Below, piece after piece: positions 43,102-52,709 of a DNA stretch of 64,000 nucleotides. Source of the DNA: Anaerolineaceae bacterium. Its GTDB lineage: Bacteria; Chloroflexota; Anaerolineae; Anaerolineales; Anaerolineaceae. Position 1 is the stretch's first letter. Every line of letters starts with the position of its first letter. The notes beneath the pieces were generated by a model. The model saw only the letters and a program-made list of their open reading frames with translations. It had not been told where the DNA came from and searched no databases. The DNA lies in contig JAENYZ010000001.1 of assembly GCA_016841525.1 (NCBI GenBank), forward strand, positions 744,001-808,000. Reading direction: 5' to 3'. The position numbers were made by a program, and so were the translations under genes.

Positions 43102-45870
43102 TTAAATAATCTTCAATGCTTGAGCACGTATAACAGCTTCGACTCTACTATGCACATCAAGCTTGCTGTATATATTCTTAAGATGTTGATGAACCGTATC
43201 AGGTGTAATGAACAGTCTCTCAGCGATGATTTTGTTTTGAAAACCTTGTGTGATTAATTGAAGTACTTCCATTTCTCGTTCTGTAAGTTTCTCCACAAAT
43301 GGGTCATGGTAAGGATATTTCACAGCTTCAACTTGATTTTGACCCTTCTTGGCGGTTATATCCTCTTTGAATGTTTGTCCGAATTCCTCGATCATTTTAG
43401 ACACATACAATTTAATACCAACAATATAAGAAGTCTGAACAGTCGGTTTGATTTTATTTAGTAAATCCATCAAATGCTCATCCGATAACCTACTCAATAT
43501 CCTGAACATTTCATGCATGGTCTCGCCTTCATCCAGAAAAATCCTTATATACCCACCCGGCTGTGCCAGAATAATCGCGTGCACTAAGTTAATCACAGCA
43601 TCATCTACAAAACCCATGGATTTAAAATTGATCGTCGCCAAAACTAATATTTTTATCTCTTCATGAACCCATCCGGCGAATTTTGCTGCAATTTGCAATC
43701 GATCTAATAGAATTTTGGCTGTTTTAAAACCCGCTGATGAATTATTTCTTATTTGGTTGATAACGAGCACTCGAGCCAAATTCTGATGATGAAGATCTCT
43801 TTGATATTCAAAAGAGTCCGAAAATGAGAGCTCAGTATTTTGTTGCCACAGCTTAATCGCCTCATAATCACCAACAGCTTGCCAGGCTCTTATCCTACAA
43901 TCATCAATCCAACACAAAATCCATGGGTCCACTGTAGATTTGTAGGCTAATCTTTCAACTTTTTCCAAAACTTTATGAGTCTCATCAATATCACCACATG
44001 CCAATTTGTATCTTGCTAAACAAACATATGCATCACTGAGAATATCTGGCTGCCCCAATTCTTCACATTGAAGGACGCCTCTTGACAAGTAATCAGAGGC
44101 CATCATGAGACAATTTTTCTCACGCCAGACATCACCCAATCTGCAATTTGCAAACCCAGCCATCGCCATTTCTTTTCCACCCGGCAAAACCGACATCTTT
44201 AAACTGGATTGAAAGGTCGCAAGAGCTTCATTTAGATAACCTTGTTTTATTAGTTGAATGCCAATAAAAACTGTGCTGCCTGCAGCCATTGATAAGTAAT
44301 TAATTCGTAATGCAGAATCACGAGCCTTTCCGAATGCCTTTTTCGCCAATTCAACATCACCTAATGCCCAATAAGACCCCGCAGAAGCAATAGCAGCCTC
44401 ACATCTCATCCGATCATTACCAGGAAGAAGTTCGAGTGCATTATTCGCTAATTTAAGGGCAAGTGATGCATCTTTATTAATTAACAGCTCAGTATGAGCA
44501 CGAATTGTCGAAATATAGCCTGAAAGTATTCTCCTTTGAGTGTCATCAAATAAATGCGAGAAATTATTTTCTGCAGCTTGAAGCCATTCCTCGAATTCCT
44601 CATTTCGATGTCCAGTCCAGTACGATCCCCAGGCTTTATATACACACAACCAGGGATGACTTTTAATAACATCCCTCGGAAGACGATCTAACCATGAATT
44701 TAATAAGGTTTGTTGATTCTGAAAATCAAGATTTTGTGAAATTTTCTCCAAAAGGATTGCCATGTGCTCAAAATCGTTAGCTGCCAGAGCATGATCAATG
44801 GCAATATCCAGGTCTCCCTCAATCTCATACCACGAGCTAGCCCTGCTGTGTAATTCCTTAATTTCAAATGCTGAAGAATTCTTAAGTCTATTTCTCAATA
44901 AATCTAGAAAAAAATGGTGATAACGAAACCATTTTCTTTTTCCATCTACAGAAATTAAAAACAAATTATTCCGTTCCAGGTAAATAAGCTTTTCCTGGCT
45001 GTTTTGAGTTTGAGTTATCGCATTACACAATGAATCTGATAATCGATTCAATATCGCGGTTTGTAAAAGAAATTTCTGTATTTCCTCCGATTGTGAACTG
45101 AAGACCTCCTCAAATAGAAAATCCATAATATAGCGATCTTCACCGCTAATACTTCTAATGTAATCCGAATAATTTTGTCTTCCTTGCAATGATAAGCCAA
45201 TCATCTGCAAGCCTGCAACCCACCCTTCTGTACTTTCCTCCAATCGTAACAAATCAGATTCAGATAGGCTTAGATGCATAACATTATGCATAAATTCGTT
45301 GACTTCACTTTTAGAAAAGCATAAATCCGCCATCCGAAATTCAGCCATTTGTGAATGGCTTCGTAATTTAGCCAATGGCAAAGGTGGATCCGCTCGAGTC
45401 AAAAGAATTAAATGAAAATTTTCAGGAGCATAGTTGATCAAAAATGAAATACCATCATGGATTATTTGTGAATGGATAATGTGATAATCATCAATAACTA
45501 AGATCACGGAGGATTGATAAAGCTCAATTGCATTCAAATGTTCAGTCAGATTGATCTCAAAAGGAGAAAAATTTAAAATCGTTAGGTTTTCAGGCAGCAG
45601 AAAGGTTTTGATCAATGCATGATGAATATAAGACCAAAACCTTACAGGATCATTATCTGCATCGTCTAACGAAACCCATGCTGCTTGATTTTTATAAGTG
45701 GATAACCAATCAAGAACCAGACATGTTTTCCCATAGCCTGCTGGGGCTGAAATGAGAATCAACTTTTTATCCAAACTACTTTGCAGACGCCCGACCAGGT
45801 GCGGACGATGCACCCAGATCTTCCGTAATTGAGGAACTTGGAGTTTGGTCGTTAGAAGAACGCCTGACAT
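43102..45870 (-). CDS. LuxR family regulator, MalT-like (ATPase + TPR + HTH)
   Basis: The protein is about 922 residues. It has an N-terminal STAND ATPase (about 1-330; LISAPAGYGKTCLVLDW Walker A near 38, VILVIDDYHIIHS Walker B near 130), a long helical TPR sensor region (about 380-820) and a C-terminal LuxR helix-turn-helix (LTEREMEVLQLITQGFQNKIIAERLFI, residues about 860-920). MalT-type proteins bind ATP and an inducer, oligomerise and activate promoters with repeated operators. It lies 125 bases upstream of the LysM gene, same strand, and is its likely regulator. The start ATG at 45870 follows a GTG alternative; no clear ribosome site is visible for either. Confidence 0.92.
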   Translation of the reverse strand: MSGVLLTTKLQVPQLRKIWVHRPHLVGRLQSSLDKKLILISAPAGYGKTCLVLDWLSTYKNQAAWVSLDDADNDPVRFWSYIHHALIKTFLLPENLTILNFSPFEINLTEHLNAIELYQSSVILVIDDYHIIHSQIIHDGISFLINYAPENFHLILLTRADPPLPLAKLRSHSQMAEFRMADLCFSKSEVNEFMHNVMHLSLSESDLLRLEESTEGWVAGLQMIGLSLQGRQNYSDYIRSISGEDRYIMDFLFEEVFSSQSEEIQKFLLQTAILNRLSDSLCNAITQTQNSQEKLIYLERNNLFLISVDGKRKWFRYHHFFLDLLRNRLKNSSAFEIKELHSRASSWYEIEGDLDIAIDHALAANDFEHMAILLEKISQNLDFQNQQTLLNSWLDRLPRDVIKSHPWLCVYKAWGSYWTGHRNEEFEEWLQAAENNFSHLFDDTQRRILSGYISTIRAHTELLINKDASLALKLANNALELLPGNDRMRCEAAIASAGSYWALGDVELAKKAFGKARDSALRINYLSMAAGSTVFIGIQLIKQGYLNEALATFQSSLKMSVLPGGKEMAMAGFANCRLGDVWREKNCLMMASDYLSRGVLQCEELGQPDILSDAYVCLARYKLACGDIDETHKVLEKVERLAYKSTVDPWILCWIDDCRIRAWQAVGDYEAIKLWQQNTELSFSDSFEYQRDLHHQNLARVLVINQIRNNSSAGFKTAKILLDRLQIAAKFAGWVHEEIKILVLATINFKSMGFVDDAVINLVHAIILAQPGGYIRIFLDEGETMHEMFRILSRLSDEHLMDLLNKIKPTVQTSYIVGIKLYVSKMIEEFGQTFKEDITAKKGQNQVEAVKYPYHDPFVEKLTEREMEVLQLITQGFQNKIIAERLFITPDTVHQHLKNIYSKLDVHSRVEAVIRAQALKII

Positions 45871-46169
45871 CACTTTAGTATTTAATACATTGAAAATTAA
45901 ACCGGATTATTCGCATTTAATTATATTACTTTTCATAGTTCGAACTCAAGCATGAAATTCAAGGACGTGTTTTGGAATTTCTTAATCAATAAAACAATCA
46001 GAGAAAACAATATTGATAATTAAATTTGATACGGCGAGGAAAACACCTAAGAAACCTCTGTCATAATGCTTTATTCCCCCAATTTGTGAATATTTCCTTT
46101 GAAAATAAAATTAAAAATTATTCCTGCCTAAACAATGCATTTAAGTCGAAACATTACAATCTTAATGAA

Positions 46170-46442
46170 TCAGCGAATGGGGAACCCGCGAAACATATTC
46201 CGCAAACCCTGGCCAATCCCGGATAAGCCTGCCAGCATCCCTTCCAACATGTTTTCAAATCCAGCTGCAACACCTTTAAAATAATGAACCGTTTCATCCC
46301 AGGCATTGGATAGTGCTGGTAAAACGCCCTCAAAAAAATCCCCCAGGTCTGATTCAAACTCTGAAAGCGAGCAGGCAGACAATAATAAAATACAGGAGAT
46401 AAACAAAATAGCATGAGCAGGCTTCATTTTCTTCACAATCAT
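46170..46442 (-). CDS. small lipoprotein
   Basis: The protein is 90 residues with a lipoprotein signal (HAILFISCILLLSACS; lipobox L-S-A-C24). The mature part is about 65 residues and helical, with a pattern FFEGVLPALSNAWDETVHYFKG then ENMLEGMLAGLSGIGQG suggesting two amphipathic helices. A perfect GGAGGAAAA site precedes the ATG. It shares no family I can name. Confidence 0.75.
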   Translation of the reverse strand: MIVKKMKPAHAILFISCILLLSACSLSEFESDLGDFFEGVLPALSNAWDETVHYFKGVAAGFENMLEGMLAGLSGIGQGLRNMFRGFPIR

Positions 46443-46891
46443 TTTTCCTCCTTACCTGGCTTTGACCGCTATTTTATATTATATATTAATTTTTAAAATA
46501 ATTCTACTAATTTAATTAGACATAAGAAAGCAAAAACGACTCTATGGAAATTAGCTAAAGTGGATGTTGACAAATGACACTGAGGTCGATTCTACTCTTG
46601 AGAAAACGCCTCAAAAGTTTAGTTTATGTAAATTAATCAATAATTTATTCTAAACTTACGTGGAAAAGAAGGCAATGAACAATGCTATAATCTATTTTGA
46701 TATTGTTGAGATACAAAATCTGCCAGTATCAATATTAGGTTTGTCAATCTGAAAGAATACACGCCAAATATTGCTTGTGCTTCAATCATGATGATCATCA
46801 AATTCTTTCGCAGTAAAAGGATTTATCAATTCAATTCTTTTTTTCCATACAGTACTGATTTTGTTCCTTAATGAGTATGGAGTTACTAATT
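46443..46891. other. intergenic region between divergent genes
   Basis: About 450 AT-rich bases between the small lipoprotein and cutA. It must hold promoters for both directions. No consensus pair, RNA structure or repeat stands out. Confidence 0.4.
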
Positions 46892-47209
46892 ATGTCCCAA
46901 GAATACTGCGTGATCCTGACGACAACCGGCAGCCAGGAAGAAGCAAATCACTTATCTGAATTATTAGTTCGCGAAAAATTAGCAGCCTGTGTCCAGAGCT
47001 TCCCTATCACCAGTACCTACACCTGGGAAGGTAAGCTGACCCGTGATTCTGAAATTCTGCTGTTGATCAAAACAAGATCAGATAAATACAAGCCAATTGA
47101 AGGATTAATATTGACCCATCACAGCTATGATGTTCCGGAGATCATACGATTGCCTGTTGAAACGGGAAATTCTGATTACTTATCCTGGATTGATAATAAT
47201 ACAGCATAA
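46892..47209 (+). CDS. cutA: CutA divalent-ion tolerance protein
   Basis: About 105 residues starting MSQEYCVILTTTGSQEEA. CutA family features are REKLAACVQSFPITSTYTWEGKL, LLLIKTRSDKYKPIE, and HHSYDVPEIIRLPVETGNSDYLSWI, which is the conserved HPYExPEI..P...G...Y..W block. CutA forms a trimer of ferredoxin-like subunits linked to metal tolerance. The start at 46892 was chosen over an ATG 21 bases upstream because GGAG precedes it at a good distance and the family normally starts there. Confidence 0.93.
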   Translation: MSQEYCVILTTTGSQEEANHLSELLVREKLAACVQSFPITSTYTWEGKLTRDSEILLLIKTRSDKYKPIEGLILTHHSYDVPEIIRLPVETGNSDYLSWIDNNTA

Positions 47210-47229
47210 ACGTCCATTCCTCCTAAAAT

Positions 47230-47874
47230 ATGAAAAATTCAATGCAAAAACTACAATCCATCTTTTCTTCAAGCTTTATCCTCGGCGGTTCTCCTTGCAG
47301 CGGCAAAAGCACTGTTGCAGAGCGCTTATCACAAGATTTGGATATGACGTATTACAAAGTCGATGATCACATAATGCGCCATCTTGAAAAAGCCAACCCA
47401 CAGAAACACCCAACGATGGCAGCCTATGGCCAAATGAGCTGGAATGAGATCTGGTCAAGACCGGTGGGACTTCAAGTGGCGGAGGAGTTCAGTTATTACA
47501 CAGAGCAGTTCCCTATGATCCTTGAGGACTTAATGGAATTTAAAAGCATAAATACGCTCATCATGGAAGGTGCCGCATTTCTACCTTCCCTGGTCCATGA
47601 CTGGTGTGTCAAACCTCACCAGGTATTGTTCATGGTTCCGACGAAGGCCTTCCAAATCGACCATTACTCAAAACGCCCCTGGATCGATCAGATCCTCAAA
47701 GAATGCGCAAATCCTCAACAAGCATTCTCAAACTGGATGGAACGGGATCACCTTTTTGGACTTGAAATTATAAGACAGGCGAAAAGATTCAATTATCCCT
47801 ATGTCATTGTTGATGGCAGCCTCAGTGAAGATGCCCTTTATACAAAGGTCAAAAATCAATTAAGCTTGGTCTGA
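47230..47874 (+). CDS. P-loop NTPase/kinase-like protein
   Basis: The 214-residue protein has a Walker A loop F-I-L-G-G-S-P-C-S-G-K-S-T at about 16-28 and a following YYKVDDHIMRHLE that fits the nucleoside/shikimate-kinase fold. A central SINTLIMEGAAFLPSLV acts as Walker-B-like strand. The C-terminus VDGSLSEDALYTKVKNQL is also kinase-like. The lid and substrate are not recognisable. It may phosphorylate a small metabolite. It lies 20 bases after cutA but has no clear ribosome site. Confidence 0.75.
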   Translation: MKNSMQKLQSIFSSSFILGGSPCSGKSTVAERLSQDLDMTYYKVDDHIMRHLEKANPQKHPTMAAYGQMSWNEIWSRPVGLQVAEEFSYYTEQFPMILEDLMEFKSINTLIMEGAAFLPSLVHDWCVKPHQVLFMVPTKAFQIDHYSKRPWIDQILKECANPQQAFSNWMERDHLFGLEIIRQAKRFNYPYVIVDGSLSEDALYTKVKNQLSLV

Positions 47875-47970
47875 AATATTAAATCTCTGTCAGAATAAAT
47901 GCTGAGGACATAGTTTTTTAGTAGATCAGGGGGTCTTGCGTTATACTAAATAATGAATCAGGATTAAAAC

Positions 47971-50439
47971 ATGGGCGTTAAATCTTCAGCGGGTGATGTC
48001 CAAAAATCGACAAGGCAGGGACTTGGCCTGGCATTGGTTTCTGCTGGGGCGCTATGTTTTGAAATCAACCTGACCCGACTTTTCTCAATCTCACAGTTTT
48101 ATCATTTTGCTTTTATGGTGGTCAGCATCGCCCTGCTTGGTTACGGCGCCAGCGGCACTTTTATATCCCTGAGAAAGCACAAAAATTCAGGAGATGAGGG
48201 AGAAAATTTTACGCTTTTAGCAGGCTTTGCTGGTGCCTGCATTATCGGTTCCTTCATTCTTATAAACAATTTGCCCTTTGATTCTTACAGCATTTTCGTT
48301 GACTCAAGCCAATTAAGTATCCTGATAATTCACTATCTGGCACTCGCATCCCCATTCTTTTTCATTGGGATGATTGTCAGCTTGATGCTGCAAGAATATG
48401 GCAATGTCAGCGGCACAGTTTATGCCTGGAATTTGGTCGGATCGGCTGCCGGCTGTTTGATCACTGTCATCGTCCCGGGGTTGATTGACGGTGAGGGTGT
48501 TGTCGCACTTAGTGGGATCATGGCTTCTTGCGGTGGTTTGTTATTCTTCATCGAAAAAAAACAAAACTCGAAAGGTAAAGGCAAGAGAAACGTCATTGGC
48601 CTGTTTATGATCATCATCACGCTGGTTGTTTCACTGCTCCCACTCAGCATTCGTATCACAACAGGTGAGTTGCCAGAATTTTTCACCCTGAATATCTCCC
48701 CTTACAAAAGCCTGTCTTACGCCCTGCAAAATCCACAAGCTGAAGTCATCAGCAGCCAATGGAACAGCATTTCAAGAATAGACCTGGTCCAAAGCCCGAG
48801 CCTTCATTCCTTGCCCGGATTAAGTTACCGCTATTTGGACCCCCTGCCAGCCATCGAGGGGCTCTTCTGGGATGGCGACAACCTCAATCCGCTCCTGCCC
48901 GCCGATTCATCCACAAATTATGCTGAACACCTTCAATTTGCTATCGCTTATTCACTCAAAGAAAATCCTCGCACCTTGATATTGGAGCCCAAAGGGGGCA
49001 TGTCAATAATGTCAGCCTTAGCTCTGGGGGCAAAGCAGATCACTGCAGTTGAGGCAAACCCATTGGTAATCAAACCAGCAAAGGATATCTATGCTTTGCC
49101 CGGTGTTACTACTGTAACCGCAAGCGGCCGAAGCTTTTTGCGTTCCAATAATAGTCAATTTGATATTATCCAGCTCCCATTAACTGACAGCTATCACCCG
49201 GTCAGTTCAGGTGCTTATGCTTTGGGTGAAGATTACCGCTACACTCTCGAATCTTTTTTAGATATGATCGACAATTTAAAGCCTGATGGGATATTGGTCA
49301 TCACCCGCTGGCTTCAAGAGGACCCCAGTGAATTGCTTCGCACCTTCACCCTTGCTGTAACCGCTTCGGAAAACAAACGGATCGACGCCTCAATGAATAT
49401 CATTGCCCTTCGAGGGTACAACACCGGCACAATACTGGTTAAGAAAAACGTCTTTACACTAGAGGAAAATGAAAAGGTGCGGTTTTTTGCCCAGGAAAAA
49501 GCCTTTGATATTGTGTACATGCCAGGTTTGAATCCTGAAGAGGTCAATCAATTTAATATCCTCCCTGAACCAATCTACTACCAAACTTTCAACAGCTTTT
49601 TAACTTCAACATCAAGAGATAAATTCTACGAAAAATATCCTTATGATGTCAGACCGCCCACGGATGACCACCCATTTTTCGGGCATTATTTCAAATGGTC
49701 ACAAATGGACCAAATCCTTGAATCATTAGGAACCACCTGGCAGCCCTTTGGCGGTGCTGGTTACCTGGCGATCATCCTAATTTTTTTAATTGCGCTCATT
49801 TTATCCACTGGGTTGATCTTGCTGCCCATTCTATTAAAGAGGAACAACAAGGTCAAATTTTCAGACAAGCGCATTCCCATTTATTTTGGACTGATTGGTT
49901 TGGGATTTATGCTGGTTGAGATTCCCCTGATTCAACAATTCACCCTGTATTTAGATCAGCCAGCTTATGCTATGGCAGTGTTGCTCTTCAGTATTTTGCT
50001 TTTCTCTGGCCTTGGCAGTCGTTTTGGAAGCAGCAAGATGTCTTTATCTACGGCATTACTATTACTGCTTGGTTTATTGGGTGTATACATCGTATTTCTA
50101 CCTGGAATTCTACACAAAACCCTTGGGCTTCCACTGTTGATCCGGGTGGCGATGAGCTTACTTATTATCAGCCCACTGGGTTTTCTAATGGGGGTCCCTT
50201 TTCCAGGCGGACTTCGCTGGTTACGAGGGAAAACCGGAACCATGTCTATTAGTAGTGAATGGCTGATCCCCTATGTATGGGCGATAAATGGCGCCTGCTC
50301 TGTCATATCTTCTATTCTCGCCTCATTAATTTCACTCAGCTTTGGGTTTACTGTAACATTTGCCCTTGGTATGGTTTTTTATGCCCTTTCCCTTGCCTTT
50401 TCCATTTCAGGGAAGGAAACCAAACTGACTATTGAATGA
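47971..50439 (+). CDS. membrane-embedded spermidine-synthase-like protein
   Basis: This is an 822-residue fusion. The N-terminus holds about 6-7 membrane segments (LALVSAGALCFEINLTRLFSI, FMVVSIALLGYGASGTF, and SGTVYAWNLVGSAAGCLITV). A soluble Rossmann methyltransferase/aminopropyltransferase-like domain follows (about 240-570; LEPKGGMSIMSALALGAKQI, EANPLV, FDIIQLPLTDSY). Then comes a second membrane block (about 595-815). The soluble domain lacks a clear GGGDG polyamine-binding motif (PKGGMS instead), so true spermidine synthesis is doubtful. Such proteins are widespread with unknown function, possibly lipid or membrane-linked transfer. AGGA precedes the ATG. Confidence 0.85.
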   Translation: MGVKSSAGDVQKSTRQGLGLALVSAGALCFEINLTRLFSISQFYHFAFMVVSIALLGYGASGTFISLRKHKNSGDEGENFTLLAGFAGACIIGSFILINNLPFDSYSIFVDSSQLSILIIHYLALASPFFFIGMIVSLMLQEYGNVSGTVYAWNLVGSAAGCLITVIVPGLIDGEGVVALSGIMASCGGLLFFIEKKQNSKGKGKRNVIGLFMIIITLVVSLLPLSIRITTGELPEFFTLNISPYKSLSYALQNPQAEVISSQWNSISRIDLVQSPSLHSLPGLSYRYLDPLPAIEGLFWDGDNLNPLLPADSSTNYAEHLQFAIAYSLKENPRTLILEPKGGMSIMSALALGAKQITAVEANPLVIKPAKDIYALPGVTTVTASGRSFLRSNNSQFDIIQLPLTDSYHPVSSGAYALGEDYRYTLESFLDMIDNLKPDGILVITRWLQEDPSELLRTFTLAVTASENKRIDASMNIIALRGYNTGTILVKKNVFTLEENEKVRFFAQEKAFDIVYMPGLNPEEVNQFNILPEPIYYQTFNSFLTSTSRDKFYEKYPYDVRPPTDDHPFFGHYFKWSQMDQILESLGTTWQPFGGAGYLAIILIFLIALILSTGLILLPILLKRNNKVKFSDKRIPIYFGLIGLGFMLVEIPLIQQFTLYLDQPAYAMAVLLFSILLFSGLGSRFGSSKMSLSTALLLLLGLLGVYIVFLPGILHKTLGLPLLIRVAMSLLIISPLGFLMGVPFPGGLRWLRGKTGTMSISSEWLIPYVWAINGACSVISSILASLISLSFGFTVTFALGMVFYALSLAFSISGKETKLTIE

Positions 50440-50466
50440 TTGACCAGCCTGTGTTCACGAAAATCG

Positions 50467-51321
50467 TTAAGGTGTCGGGCTTTGTTCTGCCCCTTCAGAA
50501 ACCCCTGATCCAGTGAAGGGCACGAACATCACCGACCCCATATTATACGCAGTCAATTCCCCATTCTGTTTGACAAATTTCCATAAAGTCTGATAAAAGC
50601 CGGGCGGTCCAATTGGGATCACGATTCTGCCGTTTTCCCCAATCTGTTCTGCAAGCGGCGCTAGCAAATGGTCTGGCGCTGCCGTCACAATAATCGCATC
50701 AAAGGGCGCGTACGCTTCCCAACCATAGTAGCCGTCCCCCTGCTTTATGCTCACATTTTCATATCCGAGTTCTTCAAGAATCTCAGAAGATCTCTCATAA
50801 AGTTCGGGCACAATTTCAATCGAATAGACCTCAACATAGCCTAATTCGGCAAGGATCGCCGCCTGGTAGCCAGACCCGGTACCAATTTCAAGAACTTTAT
50901 CTCCCGGCTCAAGTTCGAGCAGTTCTGTCATCTTGGCTACCAATGACGGCTGAGAGATAGTCTGACCGTAGCCAATCGGCAGCGCATAATCCTCATATGC
51001 CTGCGCCACCAGGTCCTCGGGGACAAAAAGATGTCTCGGCACCGAACCCAGGGCTTTGATAACATCTTCGTTTTCCAATTTCTGATGCTCAATGGATTTT
51101 GCGACAAGTTGTTTTCGAGCCTGGATAAATTCAATATTTTCCACTTTAAAGGTTGTCGGTCTTAGGGTCGGAGATGGAGAATTTGTTGAAGTGGGAATAA
51201 ATGATGTTTTGTTGTTTTTCTGAACTGTACATCCATAAAAAAAGATTATTGGAAATAAACATAAAAGAACGACCCATTGTTTACCATCATAATGCCGCCG
51301 AAAGATTTTTAGAAAAACCAT
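50467..51321 (-). CDS. pcm: protein-L-isoaspartate O-methyltransferase with N-terminal membrane anchor
   Basis: About 284 residues. The catalytic part (from about 60) is classical Pcm: IKALGSVPRHLFVPEDL, YGQTISQPSLVAKMTELL, VLEIGTGSGYQAAILAEL (SAM-binding motif) and DAIIVTAAPDHLLAPL. It normally repairs isoaspartyl residues in damaged proteins. Unusually, the N-terminus (MVFLKIFRRHYDGKQWVVLLCLFPIIFFYGC) is a signal/anchor with a lipobox-like FYGC and a Ser/Thr/Pro-rich linker, so the enzyme seems tethered outside the membrane or anchored in it. The start at 51321 follows AAGGTGG; a start 45 bases upstream is less likely. Confidence 0.88.
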   Translation of the reverse strand: MVFLKIFRRHYDGKQWVVLLCLFPIIFFYGCTVQKNNKTSFIPTSTNSPSPTLRPTTFKVENIEFIQARKQLVAKSIEHQKLENEDVIKALGSVPRHLFVPEDLVAQAYEDYALPIGYGQTISQPSLVAKMTELLELEPGDKVLEIGTGSGYQAAILAELGYVEVYSIEIVPELYERSSEILEELGYENVSIKQGDGYYGWEAYAPFDAIIVTAAPDHLLAPLAEQIGENGRIVIPIGPPGFYQTLWKFVKQNGELTAYNMGSVMFVPFTGSGVSEGAEQSPTP

Positions 51322-51476
51322 TATTCCCACCTTAGAATAAATTTGAAGACTATCGCACCCATCCAAATGCTTCGCAAAGATATCATCTTCGGTCTGGATA
51401 TTTTAATTAAACAATTAATTATTCAATTTATCAAGCAAGATTCAATGAGATAATAAAGGGAAATTATTGCATGGGA

Positions 51477-51995
51477 TTAATTACCCAACAGCGGCAGCAC
51501 CGTTTCGTCAAGCATCTCTTGTGTGAGCGGACCCAACCACACTTTTCTTATCCTGCCCGTTTCATCCAGCAACAGCGATGCCGGCAAACCATTGATCCCC
51601 AACGCAATCATGGTATTGCCTGTTGGATCCGACCATACTGGAAAGCTGAATCCATTTGCCGCAATAAATTCTGCAGCATCATCTGCACTCTCACTGACGT
51701 TGATCGAGAGCAGTGTGAATCCCTCAGCTTGGTGTGCCCGGTAAAAGGCTTCAAGGATTGGCATTTCATCCCGGCATGGACTGCACCAGCTGGCCCAATA
51801 ATTCACAAGCACAAGCTGTCCCCGCAAATCACGAAGGTGCACAGTTTCCCCTTCTAAATTCTTCAATGTCAGATCGATCGGGGGTTTGGGTGTCGCTGTC
51901 TCAACTTCCTCATTAGACGACCCTGCCACACAAGCCGTCAACAGAATTAAAATGACAGCCAGTGTGGCAAGGAAGATAATTTTGATACGACTCAT
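51477..51995 (-). CDS. TlpA/ResA-like thioredoxin-family lipoprotein
   Basis: The 172-residue protein has an N-terminal lipoprotein signal (LAVILILLTACVAG, lipobox L-T-A-C22). The redoxin domain carries the active-site C-x-x-C in NYWASWCSPCRDEMP (near 66-80). The G-I-N-G-L-P-A-S-L-L-L-D (cis-Pro) motif lies near 135. It is exported and membrane-tethered, probably for thiol-disulfide exchange or cytochrome c maturation. Its start lies just downstream of the livF stop (3 bases), so it could be read with the Liv operon, although function suggests an independent role. Confidence 0.9.
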   Translation of the reverse strand: MSRIKIIFLATLAVILILLTACVAGSSNEEVETATPKPPIDLTLKNLEGETVHLRDLRGQLVLVNYWASWCSPCRDEMPILEAFYRAHQAEGFTLLSINVSESADDAAEFIAANGFSFPVWSDPTGNTMIALGINGLPASLLLDETGRIRKVWLGPLTQEMLDETVLPLLGN

Positions 51996-51998
51996 TGA

Positions 51999-52709
51999 TC
52001 AGTGAATGCCCAGGTAGGTCTTGCGGACATCGTCATTGGTCGCTAATTCGGAAGCAGGACCTTCCAATTTTATTTGCCCGGTTTCAAGAATGTAGGCGTA
52101 GTCGGCAATGCTCAAGGCTGCTCGAGCATTTTGCTCAATCAGCAGCACCGTTTGGTTTCGTTTTTGATTGAGTTCCACCAATTTGCTCAGCACGTCCTGT
52201 GACAACACCGGCGCCAGGCCTAAAGAAGGTTCATCAATCATCAACAAACGAGGTTTGGACATCAAAGCCCGACCCAGGGCTAACATTTGTTGTTCGCCGC
52301 CTGAAAGGGTGCCCGCACTTTGCGTGTGACGCTCTTCCAACCGTGGAAACAACTCATAAATTTCCTCAATATCAGCCTTGATCTTCTCTTTATCCTTGCG
52401 AGTATAAGCACCCAAAGATAGATTTTCTTTTACTGTCAGGTTCGAGAAAACGCGCCTCCCCTCCGGAACCAGAGCGATGCCTTTCATAACAACCTGGAAT
52501 GACTTTAAACCTAAAAGGCTCTCGCCTTCAAAATCGATAGACCCCTGGTCGGGTTTCACAATCCCCATAATGGTGCGCAGTGTTGTGCTTTTCCCGGCAC
52601 CATTCGCACCAAGCAGCGCAATTATTTTACCTTCCTCAACATTTAGTGAAATCCCTTGTAAAGCCCGAATGCCGCCGTATGATACGTGAAGATTAGATAT
52701 GTTAAGCAT
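51999..52709 (-). CDS. livF: branched-chain amino acid ABC transporter, ATP-binding protein LivF
   Basis: About 236 residues. It has Walker A LLGANGAGKSTTLRT, the signature LSGGEQQMLALGRAL and Walker B LLMIDEPSLGLAP. VPEGRRVFSNLTVKENL is the hallmark that distinguishes LivF. It overlaps the livG stop by 8 bases. It is the last gene of the liv operon and drives uptake of amino acids or amides through LivHM. Confidence 0.94.
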   Translation of the reverse strand: MLNISNLHVSYGGIRALQGISLNVEEGKIIALLGANGAGKSTTLRTIMGIVKPDQGSIDFEGESLLGLKSFQVVMKGIALVPEGRRVFSNLTVKENLSLGAYTRKDKEKIKADIEEIYELFPRLEERHTQSAGTLSGGEQQMLALGRALMSKPRLLMIDEPSLGLAPVLSQDVLSKLVELNQKRNQTVLLIEQNARAALSIADYAYILETGQIKLEGPASELATNDDVRKTYLGIH

